DNA of 64,000 nucleotides. Origin: CAJMNU01 sp905214855. GTDB lineage: Bacteria; Bacillota; Clostridia; Lachnospirales; Lachnospiraceae. Both the position numbers and the translations under genes were made by a program. Under the pieces are notes generated by a model, which saw nothing but the letters and a program-made list of their open reading frames with translations, had not been told where the DNA came from and made no database searches. Below are positions 55,155-63,950 of this stretch, piece after piece. The stretch covers positions 26,231 to 90,230 of the forward strand of contig CALADM010000020.1 of assembly GCA_937890595.1 (NCBI GenBank), given 5' to 3'. Each line of letters starts with the position of its first letter. Positions within the stretch are counted from its first letter, which is position 1.

Positions 55155-56864
55155 TTATTTTGCAATTTTAAAGGAACTTTTCAGAGAAACAATACGGTTA
55201 AATACCAGATGCTCTGGTTTGCTGTCTTTACAATCTGCACAGAAATATCCATTTCTTACAAACTGGAAACTATCAAATGCTTTTGCCTTTGCCAACTCTG
55301 GCTCTACATAACATTCTTCAAGAATCACAAGAGAGTTTGGATTCAGATTCAGATTTCCATTCTCATCCAGTTTTCCTTTTTCCTCATCTACGATATTCTC
55401 ATATAAACGGCACTCTGCCTTCACTGCAGTCTCTGCTGCAACCCAATGGATCGTTCCTTTTACTTTTCTGCCGTCCTGACTGGAACCTCCCTTAGTTTCC
55501 GGATCATATGTACAATGTACTACTGTCACATTGCCATTTTCACCCTTTTCACAACCTGTACATGTCACAAAATAAGCTCCCATCAGACGCACTTCATTTC
55601 CTGGATATAAACGGAAATACTTGCTTGGACGGACTTCCATAAAGTCTTCACGTTCAATATACAATTCTTTTCCAAATGGAACAATACGGCTTCCCAATTC
55701 CGGATTCTCCAGATTCATTGGAATCTCCAAATCTTCCATCTGACCTTCTGGATAGTTGTCGATCACTAATTTAACCGGATCCAACACTGCCATCAAACGT
55801 GCTTTTTTCAGTTTTAAATCTTCACGGATACAGTATTCCAACATTGCATAGTCTACAGAACTGTTTGCTTTGGAGACTCCAACCAGATCTACAAACATAC
55901 GGATAGATTCTGGTGTATAACCTCTTCTTCTAAGTGCTGCAATGGATACCAGACGTGGATCATCCCAACCATCTACAATGCCATCCTCAACCAATTTTTT
56001 GATATAACGCTTTCCTGTCACCACATTTGTCACATATAATTTTGCAAATTCGATCTGACGAGGCGGATTTTCAAATTCACATTCTTTTACAACCCAATCA
56101 TACAGTGGTCTGTGATCCTCAAATTCCAAGGTACAAATAGAATGTGTGATATGTTCCATAGCATCCTCGATCGGATGTGCAAAGTCATACATCGGATAAA
56201 TACACCATGCATCCTTTGTATTGTGATGATACATATGCGCTACACGATAAATGACTGGATCTCTCATATTGATATTTGGGGATGCCATATCGATCTTAGC
56301 ACGCAGTACCTTTTCTCCATCTTCATACATACCATTCTTCATATTCTCAAATAACTGCAAATTTTCTTCTACAGAACGGTTTCTGTATGGACTTTCTTTT
56401 CCTGGTGTCGTGTAATCACCACGGTACTCTTTGATCTGGGCAGCTGACAGATCACATACATATGCCTTTCCTTTTTTTATCAGCTTTACTGCACATTCAT
56501 ACATCTGCTCAAAATAGTTAGAAGCAAAAAATAATCTATCCTCAAAATCTGCTCCCAGCCACTTCACATCTTCCAAAATAGATTCAACAAACTCTGTTTT
56601 TTCTTTTGTAGGGTTTGTATCATCAAAACGGAGATTAAATTTTCCTCCATATTTTTTAGCCAATCCATAATTAAGCAGAATAGACTTCGCATGACCAATA
56701 TGCAGATAACCATTTGGCTCTGGTGGAAAACGGGTCTGGACATGGTCATATACACCTTCTGCCAAGTCTTTATCAATTTCCTGTTCAATAAAGTTCTTGG
56801 AAACTGTCTCTTTCTCCGCCTCTTCTGCTATCATCTTATTCTCTTCCATTTTCATTTCCTCCAT
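55155..56864 (-). CDS. glnS: Glutaminyl-tRNA synthetase
   Basis: 569 residues. Class Ib synthetase: HIGH motif FPPEPNGYLHIGHAKS, RFDDTNPTKE, anticodon-binding beta barrels at the C-terminus (PSKYFRLYPGNEVRLMG, then CTGCEKGENGNVTVVHC). The KMSKS position reads VTGKRYIKKLV, a common clostridial variant. Direct Gln-tRNA charging makes a tRNA-dependent amidotransferase route unnecessary for Gln. The N-terminal about 25 residues are Glu/Lys-rich. No T-box leader seen. Confidence 0.95.
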   Translation of the reverse strand: MEEMKMEENKMIAEEAEKETVSKNFIEQEIDKDLAEGVYDHVQTRFPPEPNGYLHIGHAKSILLNYGLAKKYGGKFNLRFDDTNPTKEKTEFVESILEDVKWLGADFEDRLFFASNYFEQMYECAVKLIKKGKAYVCDLSAAQIKEYRGDYTTPGKESPYRNRSVEENLQLFENMKNGMYEDGEKVLRAKIDMASPNINMRDPVIYRVAHMYHHNTKDAWCIYPMYDFAHPIEDAMEHITHSICTLEFEDHRPLYDWVVKECEFENPPRQIEFAKLYVTNVVTGKRYIKKLVEDGIVDGWDDPRLVSIAALRRRGYTPESIRMFVDLVGVSKANSSVDYAMLEYCIREDLKLKKARLMAVLDPVKLVIDNYPEGQMEDLEIPMNLENPELGSRIVPFGKELYIEREDFMEVRPSKYFRLYPGNEVRLMGAYFVTCTGCEKGENGNVTVVHCTYDPETKGGSSQDGRKVKGTIHWVAAETAVKAECRLYENIVDEEKGKLDENGNLNLNPNSLVILEECYVEPELAKAKAFDSFQFVRNGYFCADCKDSKPEHLVFNRIVSLKSSFKIAK

Positions 56865-56967
56865 ACCTGAATCAATCCTATTCTAAATATCTTTCTTTAT
56901 AGTCAGGTTTTTATATTATCTTATATTACCACAAGGAACCGTTTGTGGTAAAGTCTTTTTTCTCTTC

Positions 56968-57534
56968 TTATTTTTCTGAAAAGTTTTGAATGGACTGGAC
57001 AATCGTACCTTTTAAAGTAATACTCATATATTCCACAATATCATGATAGTCTTCCTTCATTCCATGTTTGATCCAGTCCAACATAATCCCCACAAAACCA
57101 TACTTATAAAAATTGGCAATAAATTGCTTTTCTGAACTATTGATCATCTGTCCTGCTTTTTCTTCCACTACATCTTCAATCAGTCTGTAAGTCAGCTGAT
57201 ATAGATAATTTTCAATTTGTTCCCTGCTCACGGAATGATACACATTTAAAATAAAAGGTTTATTTTCCAATACTACCTCAAAAATCTGCGAAAGCCCTTC
57301 CTGCCATGTATCATACATTTTCTTTCCCTGCAATGCTTTTGTTGCATCTTCCACACAGATCCATTCTACAAGGTCATAAATATCTTTGAAATGGTAATAA
57401 AAAGCCATACGGCTAATGCCACATTCATTTGTTACATCCTGAATCGTCACTTTATCTAATGGCTTCTTCAGCATAATCTTTTTTAATGAGGTTTCTAATG
57501 CATATTTTGTCATATTAGACATCCACTGTTCCAC
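56968..57534 (-). CDS. TetR-family regulator, divergent from oleate hydratase
   Basis: 188 residues. HTH VTIQDVTNECGISRMAFYYHFKD at about 30-52; C-terminal domain of the DhaS-like class (AFYYHFKDIYDLVEWICVED; FVGIMLDWIKHGM). It is divergent from ohyA; fatty-acid-responsive repressors often sit beside hydratase genes, and a palindrome lies in the gap. Role as the regulator of the hydratase is inference. Confidence 0.88.
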   Translation of the reverse strand: MEQWMSNMTKYALETSLKKIMLKKPLDKVTIQDVTNECGISRMAFYYHFKDIYDLVEWICVEDATKALQGKKMYDTWQEGLSQIFEVVLENKPFILNVYHSVSREQIENYLYQLTYRLIEDVVEEKAGQMINSSEKQFIANFYKYGFVGIMLDWIKHGMKEDYHDIVEYMSITLKGTIVQSIQNFSEK

Positions 57535-57570
57535 ACCCTTCCTTCTTTTCTGTTTAGATCTTCTCAGTCT

Positions 57571-57666
57571 GCTTATTTTCTATCTGCCACATCTTTATTA
57601 CCGACCACTTCCCTGATTTCGGAAAATGTCTGAAGCCTATTTTCTATCTACTACATCTTTATTCCG
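57571..57666. repeat. Two 32-bp direct repeats in the tetR leader
   Basis: GCxTATTTTCTATCTxCxAC-type units at 57571-57603 and 57635-57666, about 29 of 32 positions alike, start-to-start 64 bp. They lie within the region expected to be the 5' leader of tetR. Confidence 0.7.
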
Positions 57667-57685
57667 TAACTTTATGGATAATTGT

Positions 57686-57691
57686 ATTATA
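57686..57691 (-). promoter_or_regulatory. tetR promoter (-10)
   Basis: Minus strand TATAAT with TGG before it (extended -10), and TTGCGT 18 bp upstream as a possible -35. Confidence 0.55.
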
Positions 57692-57854
57692 CCATTACTT
57701 TTCTACAACACGCAACTTTTACATATTTTACACTAGCATCCCTTTCCCTTTATATTGTGATTCATCCTCTCAACACTCCAGTTTCATATCAAAATATCCA
57801 CTCTTTTCCCTTTTCATTTCAAATATTTCTCTTTTAAGTTTTTTATCAAAACAG

Positions 57855-57883
57855 ATTGCTTGATAAGTTTTTTATCAAGCAAT
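57855..57883. promoter_or_regulatory. Palindromic operator candidate
   Basis: Perfect 12-bp inverted repeat ATTGCTTGATAA and TTATCAAGCAAT with a 5-bp spacer. The half AAGTTTTTTATCAA also occurs at 57836-57849, 29 bp away. Located between tetR and ohyA and overlapping a TTGATA that could serve as -35 for ohyA, the expected place for TetR repression. Confidence 0.75.
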
Positions 57884-57967
57884 CATGATTGTAAATGGAA
57901 ACTCGGGCATACTAGCTATATGATAAAGACAGATCACAAAGGGATACACAGAAAGGACGGTTATTTT

Positions 57968-59938
57968 ATGGAAAATAAAAAAGTAAAAATTGGAGTTGCT
58001 TCTGCCATTGTAGCAGGAGCTGGAGCTGCTGCCTTACTTGCCAAAAAAGCTAAAGTGGAAGAAACAAAAAAGAAAACACGTTCAACTGCTTCCCATTCAG
58101 AATACCGCAATACGGAACGTGGTAAATACAGTAAAAACAGCAAGGGTATTTATTACAGCAACGGAAATTATGAGGCTTTTGCACGTCCAGAAAAACCTGA
58201 AGGTGTAGACGAAAAACATGCTTATATCGTTGGAAGCGGTCTTGCCTCTCTTGCTGCTGCCTGTTTTCTAGTTCGTGATGCTCAAATGCCCGGTTCTCAT
58301 ATCCATATCTTAGAGGCTATGGATATTGCTGGTGGTGCATGTGATGGAATTCAAGATCCAACTCGTGGTTATGTTATGCGCGGTGGACGTGAAATGGAAA
58401 ATCATTTTGAATGTCTCTGGGATCTTTTCCGCAGCATTCCATCTCTGGAAACACCTGGTGTCTCTGTTCTGGATGAATATTACTGGCTCAACAAACATGA
58501 TCCAAACTATTCTTTGTGTCGTGCGACTATCAACAGAGGTCAGGATGCACACACAGATGGAAAATTTAATCTAAGTCAAAAAGGCTGCATGGAGATCATG
58601 AAACTCTTTATGACCAAAGATGAAGATTTATATGACAAAACAATTGAAGATTTCTTTGATGATGAAGTATTTCAGTCTACATTCTGGCTATATTGGAGAA
58701 CCATGTTCGCTTTTGAGAACTGGCACAGTGCATTGGAAATGAAATTATATTTCCAAAGATTTATTCATCATATTGCTGGGCTTCCAGATTTCAGTGCCCT
58801 CAAATTTACAAAATACAATCAGTATGAATCCCTGATCCTTCCTATGCAGAAATACCTTGAAGCCGCAGGTGTTGATTTCCAATTCAATACAGAAGTGACC
58901 AATGTTATCTTTGAATTTAAAGATTCTAAAAAGATTGCTACAGCAATTGAATGTAAAGTAAAAGGAATAGAAAAAGGCATTCTTCTGACAGAGCAAGATC
59001 TTGTGTTTGTTACAAATGGAAGCTGTACAGAAGGTACTATTTATGGAGATCAGAATCATGCTCCAAATGGAGATGCAGAGGTTCGTACCAGTGGTTGTTG
59101 GAATCTTTGGAAAAATATTGCAAAACAGGATCCTGCTTTTGGTCATCCTGAAAAATTCTGTTCTGATATCTCAAAAACGAATTGGGAATCTGCAACCATT
59201 ACTACATTAGATGATAAAATCATTCCTTATATCACCAATATCTGTAAGAGAGATCCCAGAAGTGGAAAAGTAGTAACTGGTGGTATTGTAAGCTGTCAGG
59301 ATTCTAAATGGCTTCTTAGCTGGACGATCAACAGACAAGGTCAGTTCAAGAATCAGGATAAGAACCAAGTTTGCGTCTGGGTATATGGATTATTTACAGA
59401 TATTCCTGGAGATTATATCAAAAAACCAATGAAAGACTGTACTGGTAAAGAAATCACAGAAGAATGGCTGTATCATATCGGTGTTCCTACAGAATTGATC
59501 CCAGAATTGGCAGAAAAAAGTGCAGTATGTGTTCCTACTATGATGCCGTACATTACAGCTTTCTTTATGCCACGCCGTAAAGGTGACAGACCAGATGTTA
59601 TTCCGGATGGCTGCATCAATTTTGCATTCCTTGGACAATTTGCAGATACTCCAAGAGATACTGTATTTACTACAGAGTATTCTGTCAGAACCGCTATGGA
59701 AGCAGTATATGGTCTTCTGGGCGTAGACAGAGGTGTTCCTGAAGTTTGGGGCAGTGTTTATGATATCCGTGAATTGCTTGATAGTTCTGTCAAACTGATG
59801 GATGGAAAATCTCCTTTAGAAATAGAACTCCCAGCTCCATTAAACATGCTGAAAAAACCTCTTCTTCATGCAATTAAAGGAACTGTGATTGAAAAAGTTT
59901 TGAGGGATCATGATGTCTTAAAAGATTATATGATGTAA
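57968..59938 (+). CDS. ohyA: Oleate hydratase with N-terminal hydrophobic helix
   Basis: 656 residues. FAD protein adding water to the cis-9 double bond of oleic (or linoleic) acid to give 10-hydroxystearate, a detoxification route. FAD motif IVGSGLASLAAACFLV near 97, MDIAGGACDG and GGREMENHFECLWDLF are family hallmarks. Upstream of the enzyme lies an unusual extension of about 85 residues starting with a Gly/Ala-rich hydrophobic stretch (IGVASAIVAGAGAAALLA) and basic Lys, then a Ser/Lys-rich linker; it may anchor the enzyme in the membrane. Start 57968 is preferred because AAAGGACGG lies 10 nt before; in-frame codons extend further upstream. Confidence 0.93.
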   Translation: MENKKVKIGVASAIVAGAGAAALLAKKAKVEETKKKTRSTASHSEYRNTERGKYSKNSKGIYYSNGNYEAFARPEKPEGVDEKHAYIVGSGLASLAAACFLVRDAQMPGSHIHILEAMDIAGGACDGIQDPTRGYVMRGGREMENHFECLWDLFRSIPSLETPGVSVLDEYYWLNKHDPNYSLCRATINRGQDAHTDGKFNLSQKGCMEIMKLFMTKDEDLYDKTIEDFFDDEVFQSTFWLYWRTMFAFENWHSALEMKLYFQRFIHHIAGLPDFSALKFTKYNQYESLILPMQKYLEAAGVDFQFNTEVTNVIFEFKDSKKIATAIECKVKGIEKGILLTEQDLVFVTNGSCTEGTIYGDQNHAPNGDAEVRTSGCWNLWKNIAKQDPAFGHPEKFCSDISKTNWESATITTLDDKIIPYITNICKRDPRSGKVVTGGIVSCQDSKWLLSWTINRQGQFKNQDKNQVCVWVYGLFTDIPGDYIKKPMKDCTGKEITEEWLYHIGVPTELIPELAEKSAVCVPTMMPYITAFFMPRRKGDRPDVIPDGCINFAFLGQFADTPRDTVFTTEYSVRTAMEAVYGLLGVDRGVPEVWGSVYDIRELLDSSVKLMDGKSPLEIELPAPLNMLKKPLLHAIKGTVIEKVLRDHDVLKDYMM

Positions 59939-60312
59939 AAATCATTGGATTTTTAGGCTACAAATAGTTAATATCTTAGATTTCTGAATTTTTTTAAATT
60001 TAGTCTCAAATATTTTTCCATATCTCCTTCATAAATATTAAAAATCCTATGGTTTTAGAAAATATCTTGTTTCTAAAACCATAGGATTTAAAAATGTATA
60101 ACATTCCTTTTCCTAATACTTTATCTCATTTTGAATTGTTTTTTGTATTTTGATTCCAGATCGCTGTATATATTTAAAATTGTTATTTTTCTAACGTTTT
60201 TATTTAATAAAGCAGCAAAAAATTTATTCTATATTTTATTGTATCTTTTATGACTTTTTGATAAAATAATTTTTAGAAAATCATTCATTATACATAAAAA
60301 GAGGTATCCTAT
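59939..60312. other. AT-rich intergenic region with terminator
   Basis: 374 bp after ohyA. Apart from the hairpin at 60042-60089 it is very AT-rich and I see no gene or recognisable RNA. Confidence 0.5.
60042..60089. terminator. Perfect 20-bp hairpin, ohyA terminator
   Basis: AAATCCTATGGTTTTAGAAA and its exact complement (60070-60089), 8-nt loop. No long U-run but a very stable stem, functioning both ways. Confidence 0.8.
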
Positions 60313-60714
60313 ATGTTTTCTACTTACTCAGATTATGTAACCATGCAGAAAAGTCTCACTTTTGAAGAGATGGATCACTTATATCAAACTATGATTTCCG
60401 AAATTGGAAACGATGAGGATTCATTGGATCTATATCAGGAATTGTTGCTGACAGCTAATCGCTATTCCTTTTTCCGTTCTAACTGGTTTTTATGGAGTAC
60501 GGAAAAAAAACTAGAAGAAGATCCAAACAGAACTTCTTGTCATAATTCTCTGATTATTAAATTTAACCAGCTTGCACGTTATTTAAAAATGCAGGGCAAA
60601 TCAGCATCATGGAGAGATGAATTAGGATACGAAGAAGACGATCCTTACAACAGAAAACGAATTGGTGATTTTGCCTGTTATATTATCTTTTTAAATAGTA
60701 TCCACGCTCGCTAG
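60313..60714 (+). CDS. Hypothetical protein
   Basis: 133 residues, mostly helical and charged (TFEEMDHLYQTMISEIGNDED, NRYSFFRSNWFLW, ARYLKMQGKSASWRDEL). No signal peptide, membrane segment or motif. AGAGGT lies 8 nt before the ATG. Flanked by AT-rich DNA in an accessory region; I do not recognise it. Confidence 0.6.
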   Translation: MFSTYSDYVTMQKSLTFEEMDHLYQTMISEIGNDEDSLDLYQELLLTANRYSFFRSNWFLWSTEKKLEEDPNRTSCHNSLIIKFNQLARYLKMQGKSASWRDELGYEEDDPYNRKRIGDFACYIIFLNSIHAR

Positions 60715-60810
60715 ATAAATTGTATGTATGTTTTATTTTATTATAATTCTATCAGCCAATCTGCATATATTATAATATTTTTGCCTTAAATCTAACAATC
60801 TAATGTTCAA

Positions 60811-60859
60811 AAAAGGACAGGGTTAAACAATTCATACTGGTTTCTCATCCTGTCCTTTT
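60811..60859. terminator. Bidirectional terminator between the hypothetical gene and GNAT gene
   Basis: AAAAGGACAGG and CCTGTCCTTTT arms with an inner AAAC/GTTT pair, T-runs on both sides. Confidence 0.8.
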
Positions 60860-60874
60860 ATATCATCCCATTTT

Positions 60875-61357
60875 TTATTTCAAACACAATTCATAATCTA
60901 TATATGCCCCTGCAAACGGTGTTTCTTTATTCTCTCTTACTCCTATTCTCTTAAATCCAACACTTTCATAATTTCGCTGTGCTGGTACTGTAATCTCATT
61001 CGTAGTTACAATTGCCTTTTTTGTACCTGCCTGTTTGATTCTATTTAATGCCTCCTGAAGCTGTATTTTCCCATATCCATTGCCTTTATATTTGCTTATG
61101 ATACAATTATGTCCTATACTTACAGAATCTGGACTTTTTCTTGGATCCCATGAGATATGCCCCACTGCAATACCATCTACTACTGTTATAAAGCCACAGC
61201 AATCTGCAATTTTAGGGTTTGAATAAAAAAAGTCATCATATTCTTTCCACATTGTTTCCCAATGTATCTTACATTGAACATCAAAAGAATACGCATCCTC
61301 TAATTGTGCATATAATGTTCCTTCAGGGAAATCGCTTATTTTTTTATATTCTATCAT
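60875..61357 (-). CDS. GNAT-family N-acetyltransferase
   Basis: 160 residues. Cofactor motif SIGHNCIISKYKGNGYGKIQL, then ITVPAQRNYESVGFKRIG (motif B). Small soluble acetyltransferase of unknown substrate. Starts with MIEYKKISDFPEGTL. 52 bp downstream of the HAD gene, co-directional. Confidence 0.8.
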   Translation of the reverse strand: MIEYKKISDFPEGTLYAQLEDAYSFDVQCKIHWETMWKEYDDFFYSNPKIADCCGFITVVDGIAVGHISWDPRKSPDSVSIGHNCIISKYKGNGYGKIQLQEALNRIKQAGTKKAIVTTNEITVPAQRNYESVGFKRIGVRENKETPFAGAYIDYELCLK

Positions 61358-61409
61358 TTTTCTTTCTCCCTTTATCTTATCAAAATCCTTCTAAAATATT
61401 TTCCTGTTA

Positions 61410-62237
61410 CTATCCTAAAACAGCATATTTCTTTAACCACTTTGCAACTCCATTCTCTTCATTGCTATCTATCAAACCTGTCGCTAACTTTTTAAGTTCT
61501 TCTACCCCATTTTCCACTGCATACGCTTCATCTGCTGTTTCAAACATTGGAATATCGTTTATGGCATCCCCAAAAGCAATTATTTTATCACAATGATATC
61601 GTTCTTTTAATAGTTTGATCGCATTTGCCTTTGTTGCACCAACTGGCATAATCTCACACCAAAATTCTGGTCTGTATAATTCCTGCTGAAGCGTACAGCG
61701 ATACCTCTTATCTTTTGAAAATTGTTCATATACTGGCTGAAGTTCTTTCTTTTCTCCAATACAAGTAAAATAAAACATATCACCCTGATAAAGTTCATCC
61801 TCGTTCACAACAGGACGAAATCGTTTATCCCCTTTTCTTTCATTTAGATAATGCCTAATACCTTCATTTTCTTTTTGTGGAAGCCAAGATACCCTTTGTT
61901 CTCCCTGAATAAAAGAATATACCAAAGGGCTAATACCACAATCCTGAAAGATTCTCTTTGCCTCCTCCATTTCCTCTATATGGAATTGTTGCTTTACCAC
62001 CATGTCACCTGTATCTGCATTCATAATAAATGCACCATTATGCACAATGACTGGAAGAGACACCTTCAATCCCTGAGTCACCATCCAAGCAGAAGACAAA
62101 GATCTTGCTGTAGCATATGTAAACAGCAAACCTTTCTCTACTAACTCATTAATGATTGCTAGACTTTCTGCATGGATTTTCCCATTTTTTCTTAATAATG
62201 TTCCATCTAAATCTGTTACATACAATATTTTTTCCAC
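61410..62237 (-). CDS. Cof-type HAD-IIB phosphatase
   Basis: 275 residues from the chosen GTG. Sugar- or flavin-phosphate phosphatase: DxD motif TDLDGTLLRKNG, Lys in GATKANAIKLL, and FGDAINDIPMFE (Asp-rich motif IV), with a type IIB cap in the middle. The GTG at 62237 (AGAG about 8 nt before) gives the usual HAD N-terminus. The frame also opens further upstream through 19 codons that run into the IS200/IS605 end, so the insertion may have replaced the original 5' region. Confidence 0.85.
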   Translation of the reverse strand: MEKILYVTDLDGTLLRKNGKIHAESLAIINELVEKGLLFTYATARSLSSAWMVTQGLKVSLPVIVHNGAFIMNADTGDMVVKQQFHIEEMEEAKRIFQDCGISPLVYSFIQGEQRVSWLPQKENEGIRHYLNERKGDKRFRPVVNEDELYQGDMFYFTCIGEKKELQPVYEQFSKDKRYRCTLQQELYRPEFWCEIMPVGATKANAIKLLKERYHCDKIIAFGDAINDIPMFETADEAYAVENGVEELKKLATGLIDSNEENGVAKWLKKYAVLG

Positions 62238-62286
62238 TATGTATTCTCTTTCTTTCAAATTATTTGTTTTATTCATTTGTGAACTA

Positions 62287-62330
62287 CCCATCACCTAAAG
62301 GTAATGGGCTTCTAAGAGCCTAATGGCTCT
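62287..62330 (-). other. Right-end hairpins of the IS200/IS605 remnant
   Basis: Two hairpins downstream of the tnpB stop: AGAGCC/GGCTCT (62315-62330) and CCCATCACCT/AGGTAATGGG (62287-62308, one mismatch). Such stems mark the right end and overlap the RNA that guides TnpB in intact elements. Confidence 0.65.
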
Positions 62331-62349
62331 ATTTAAGAAGTTTGACTTA

Positions 62350-62687
62350 TTACACAATCCTTATTCTTACAGGCATGTCCATTTCTCCCCTACCATATAG
62401 AGTTGTAAGACTCACAACGCTACTTTTACGCAGAATATTTAACGCTTCGTTTACATCTGCATTTAAGATTTTACCTTTGGCGGTTTTATACATGCCTCTG
62501 TGGATCCGTTTACCACTGAACTGATATTCTTTAGGATGATCAGCATTATATATAGGGATCGCATCGTTATCCCAGAAGGATGCTTTAGATGTGTAGGACT
62601 CTTCCTGTTTTACAAAAATAATACTTTGATAGTTTTATAATCCTCCTTATATAGATGCTTAACCTGCTACTTTACAATTAAATACAT
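62350..62687 (-). pseudogene. Decayed tnpB (IS200/IS605 family), internal deletion
   Basis: Reading from 62687 the start is MYLIVK, then an in-frame TAG where TnpB has Gln, then QVKHLYKEDYKTIK, the OrfB N-terminus. Shortly after this the sequence jumps to the OrfB C-terminus: QEESYTSKASFWDND, SGKRIHRGMYKTAKGK, NADVNEALNILRKSSVVSL, GRGEMDMPVRIRIV. About 800 bp of the central domain is gone and the two parts are out of frame. AAAGGAGGAAAT precedes the start. No function left as protein. Confidence 0.85.
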
Positions 62688-63000
62688 ACAGATTTCCTCC
62701 TTTCGTTAGATTCGGATTTCTCCTGTATATATTGTACCGTATATTTTAATCAAATCACAATACTTTCAGTAAAACAAAACATGGGGCTTCATTCATCCCA
62801 CAACCTAAGGGTACATGGATTTTCCGACGAATATTTTATAAAAAAACTTCTCATAAGCTTACAATCGAGATGACAAATACACAAAAATCATGTACAATAA
62901 AATCGTTATTCTAATTTTTATGACCATGAAAAACAGTCAATATCATAGAAATATTAAAATATTAAAATTTTAATATATTAAGATACATCATCAAAAGAAA
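62688..63000. other. AT-rich interval, likely left end of the tnpB element
   Basis: Contains the ribosome site of the dead tnpB and, at about 62781-62800, a short ATGGGG...CCCCAT-type stem that could be the element's left end. No gene seen; runs into the nitroreductase upstream region with several AT-only inverted repeats. Confidence 0.4.
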
Positions 63001-63040
63001 GGAGTTATGATAATTTATTCTTAATTATCATAAAAAACAC
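62998..63040 (+). promoter_or_regulatory. Hairpin between Shine-Dalgarno and start codon of the nitroreductase
   Basis: AAAGGAG (62998-63004) is 36 nt from the ATG at 63041, but a perfect inverted repeat TTATGATAAT/ATTATCATAA (63005-63014, 63024-63033) lies between. When folded it leaves 7 nt between SD and ATG. An alternative is a 5-codon leader ORF from the ATG at 63007 (MIIYS). Confidence 0.7.
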
Positions 63041-63553
63041 ATGGAATTTAATGACGTTATTACAGGAAGATATTCATGCAGGAAATATAGTAGTAAACAA
63101 ATAAGTGAAGAACTTTTAACAAAAATCTTAGAAGCTGGTCGTCTAGCTCCTACTGCAAAAAATCTTCAAGAACAACATATTTATGTTGTCCGTTCAGAAA
63201 AAGGTCTTGAAAAAATTGATCAGCTGACACCTTATCGTTATGATGCAAATACAGTTTTAATTATATGTTATGATAAAAATAATGTTTATGTATATCCTGG
63301 TGAAGAAAAAGATTCAGGTGTAGAAGATGCAAGTATTGTAGCAACACATATTATGCTTGCTGCTTATAATGAAGGAATTTCCAGTTGCTGGCTCAATGTC
63401 TTTAATCCTAAAGATGTCTCCAAAGCATTTAATATCCCAGAAAATGAAGAAGTTGTCTTAATGTTAGATTTAGGCTATGCAAGAGAAGACTCTCGACCAG
63501 CCTCTTTACATTATAAATCTAAAGAATTATCTGAAATGGTAGATTATATATAA
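63041..63553 (+). CDS. Nitroreductase-family protein
   Basis: 170 residues. FMN-dependent NAD(P)H oxidoreductase fold: MEFNDVITGRYSCRKY (FMN-binding RxSxR), LEAGRLAPTAKNLQEQ, DASIVATHIMLAAYNEGISSCWL. Small single-domain member, cytoplasmic, substrate unknown. Translation signal unusual (hairpin, previous entry). Confidence 0.88.
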   Translation: MEFNDVITGRYSCRKYSSKQISEELLTKILEAGRLAPTAKNLQEQHIYVVRSEKGLEKIDQLTPYRYDANTVLIICYDKNNVYVYPGEEKDSGVEDASIVATHIMLAAYNEGISSCWLNVFNPKDVSKAFNIPENEEVVLMLDLGYAREDSRPASLHYKSKELSEMVDYI

Positions 63554-63578
63554 GCTGAAAAATACTATCATAAATAAA

Positions 63579-63947
63579 GGGGCTGTTGCAAAAGTAGATA
63601 AATAATCTACAGGAGCAACAGCTCCGTTTTTATGTCCAAAAAACAGAAAACGGACTCCGAAGAGTCCGCAATCCATGGTATAATAAGATATGTCGAGTAA
63701 ATTAAAATACCATAAGAATTATACCGAATTCGGCGAGCCTTATCAACTGGTTTTGCCATTAAATTTAGAAGGTTTGATTCCTGATGATGATTCTGTTCGA
63801 CTGCTGAGCCACGAATTGGAGGATTTAGATTACAGCTTGCTGTATCAGGCTTACTCTGCCAAAGGCAGAAATCTGGCGGTTGACCCAAAGACCATGTTCA
63901 AGATTCTGACCTACGCTTATTCTCAAAATATTTATTCTTCAAGAAAG
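63579..63947 (+). mobile_element. IS1182-type element, left end, truncated
   Basis: Terminal repeat GGGGCTGTTGCAAAAG at 63579, followed by two short stems (GGAGC/GCTCC and CGGACTC/GAGTCCG near 63610-63670) that can act as outward terminators, then the transposase start at 63690. The element is cut at 63947 where unrelated sequence begins. Confidence 0.75.
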
Positions 63948-63950
63948 TGA
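63690..63950 (+). pseudogene. IS1182-family transposase, N-terminal fragment
   Basis: 86 residues: the N-terminal helical domain (LEGLIPDDDSVRLLSHELED; VDPKTMFKILTYAYSQNIYSSRK) typical of IS1182 transposases of about 450-560 residues. The frame ends with TGA at 63948-63950, contributed by the first bases of the adjacent sequence. The catalytic domain is absent within the window. Confidence 0.8.

Noticed and set aside
57571..57666. 32-bp repeats with about 31-bp gap considered as a minimal CRISPR
   Set aside because: Only two copies, imperfect, no cas genes, located in a regulator leader.
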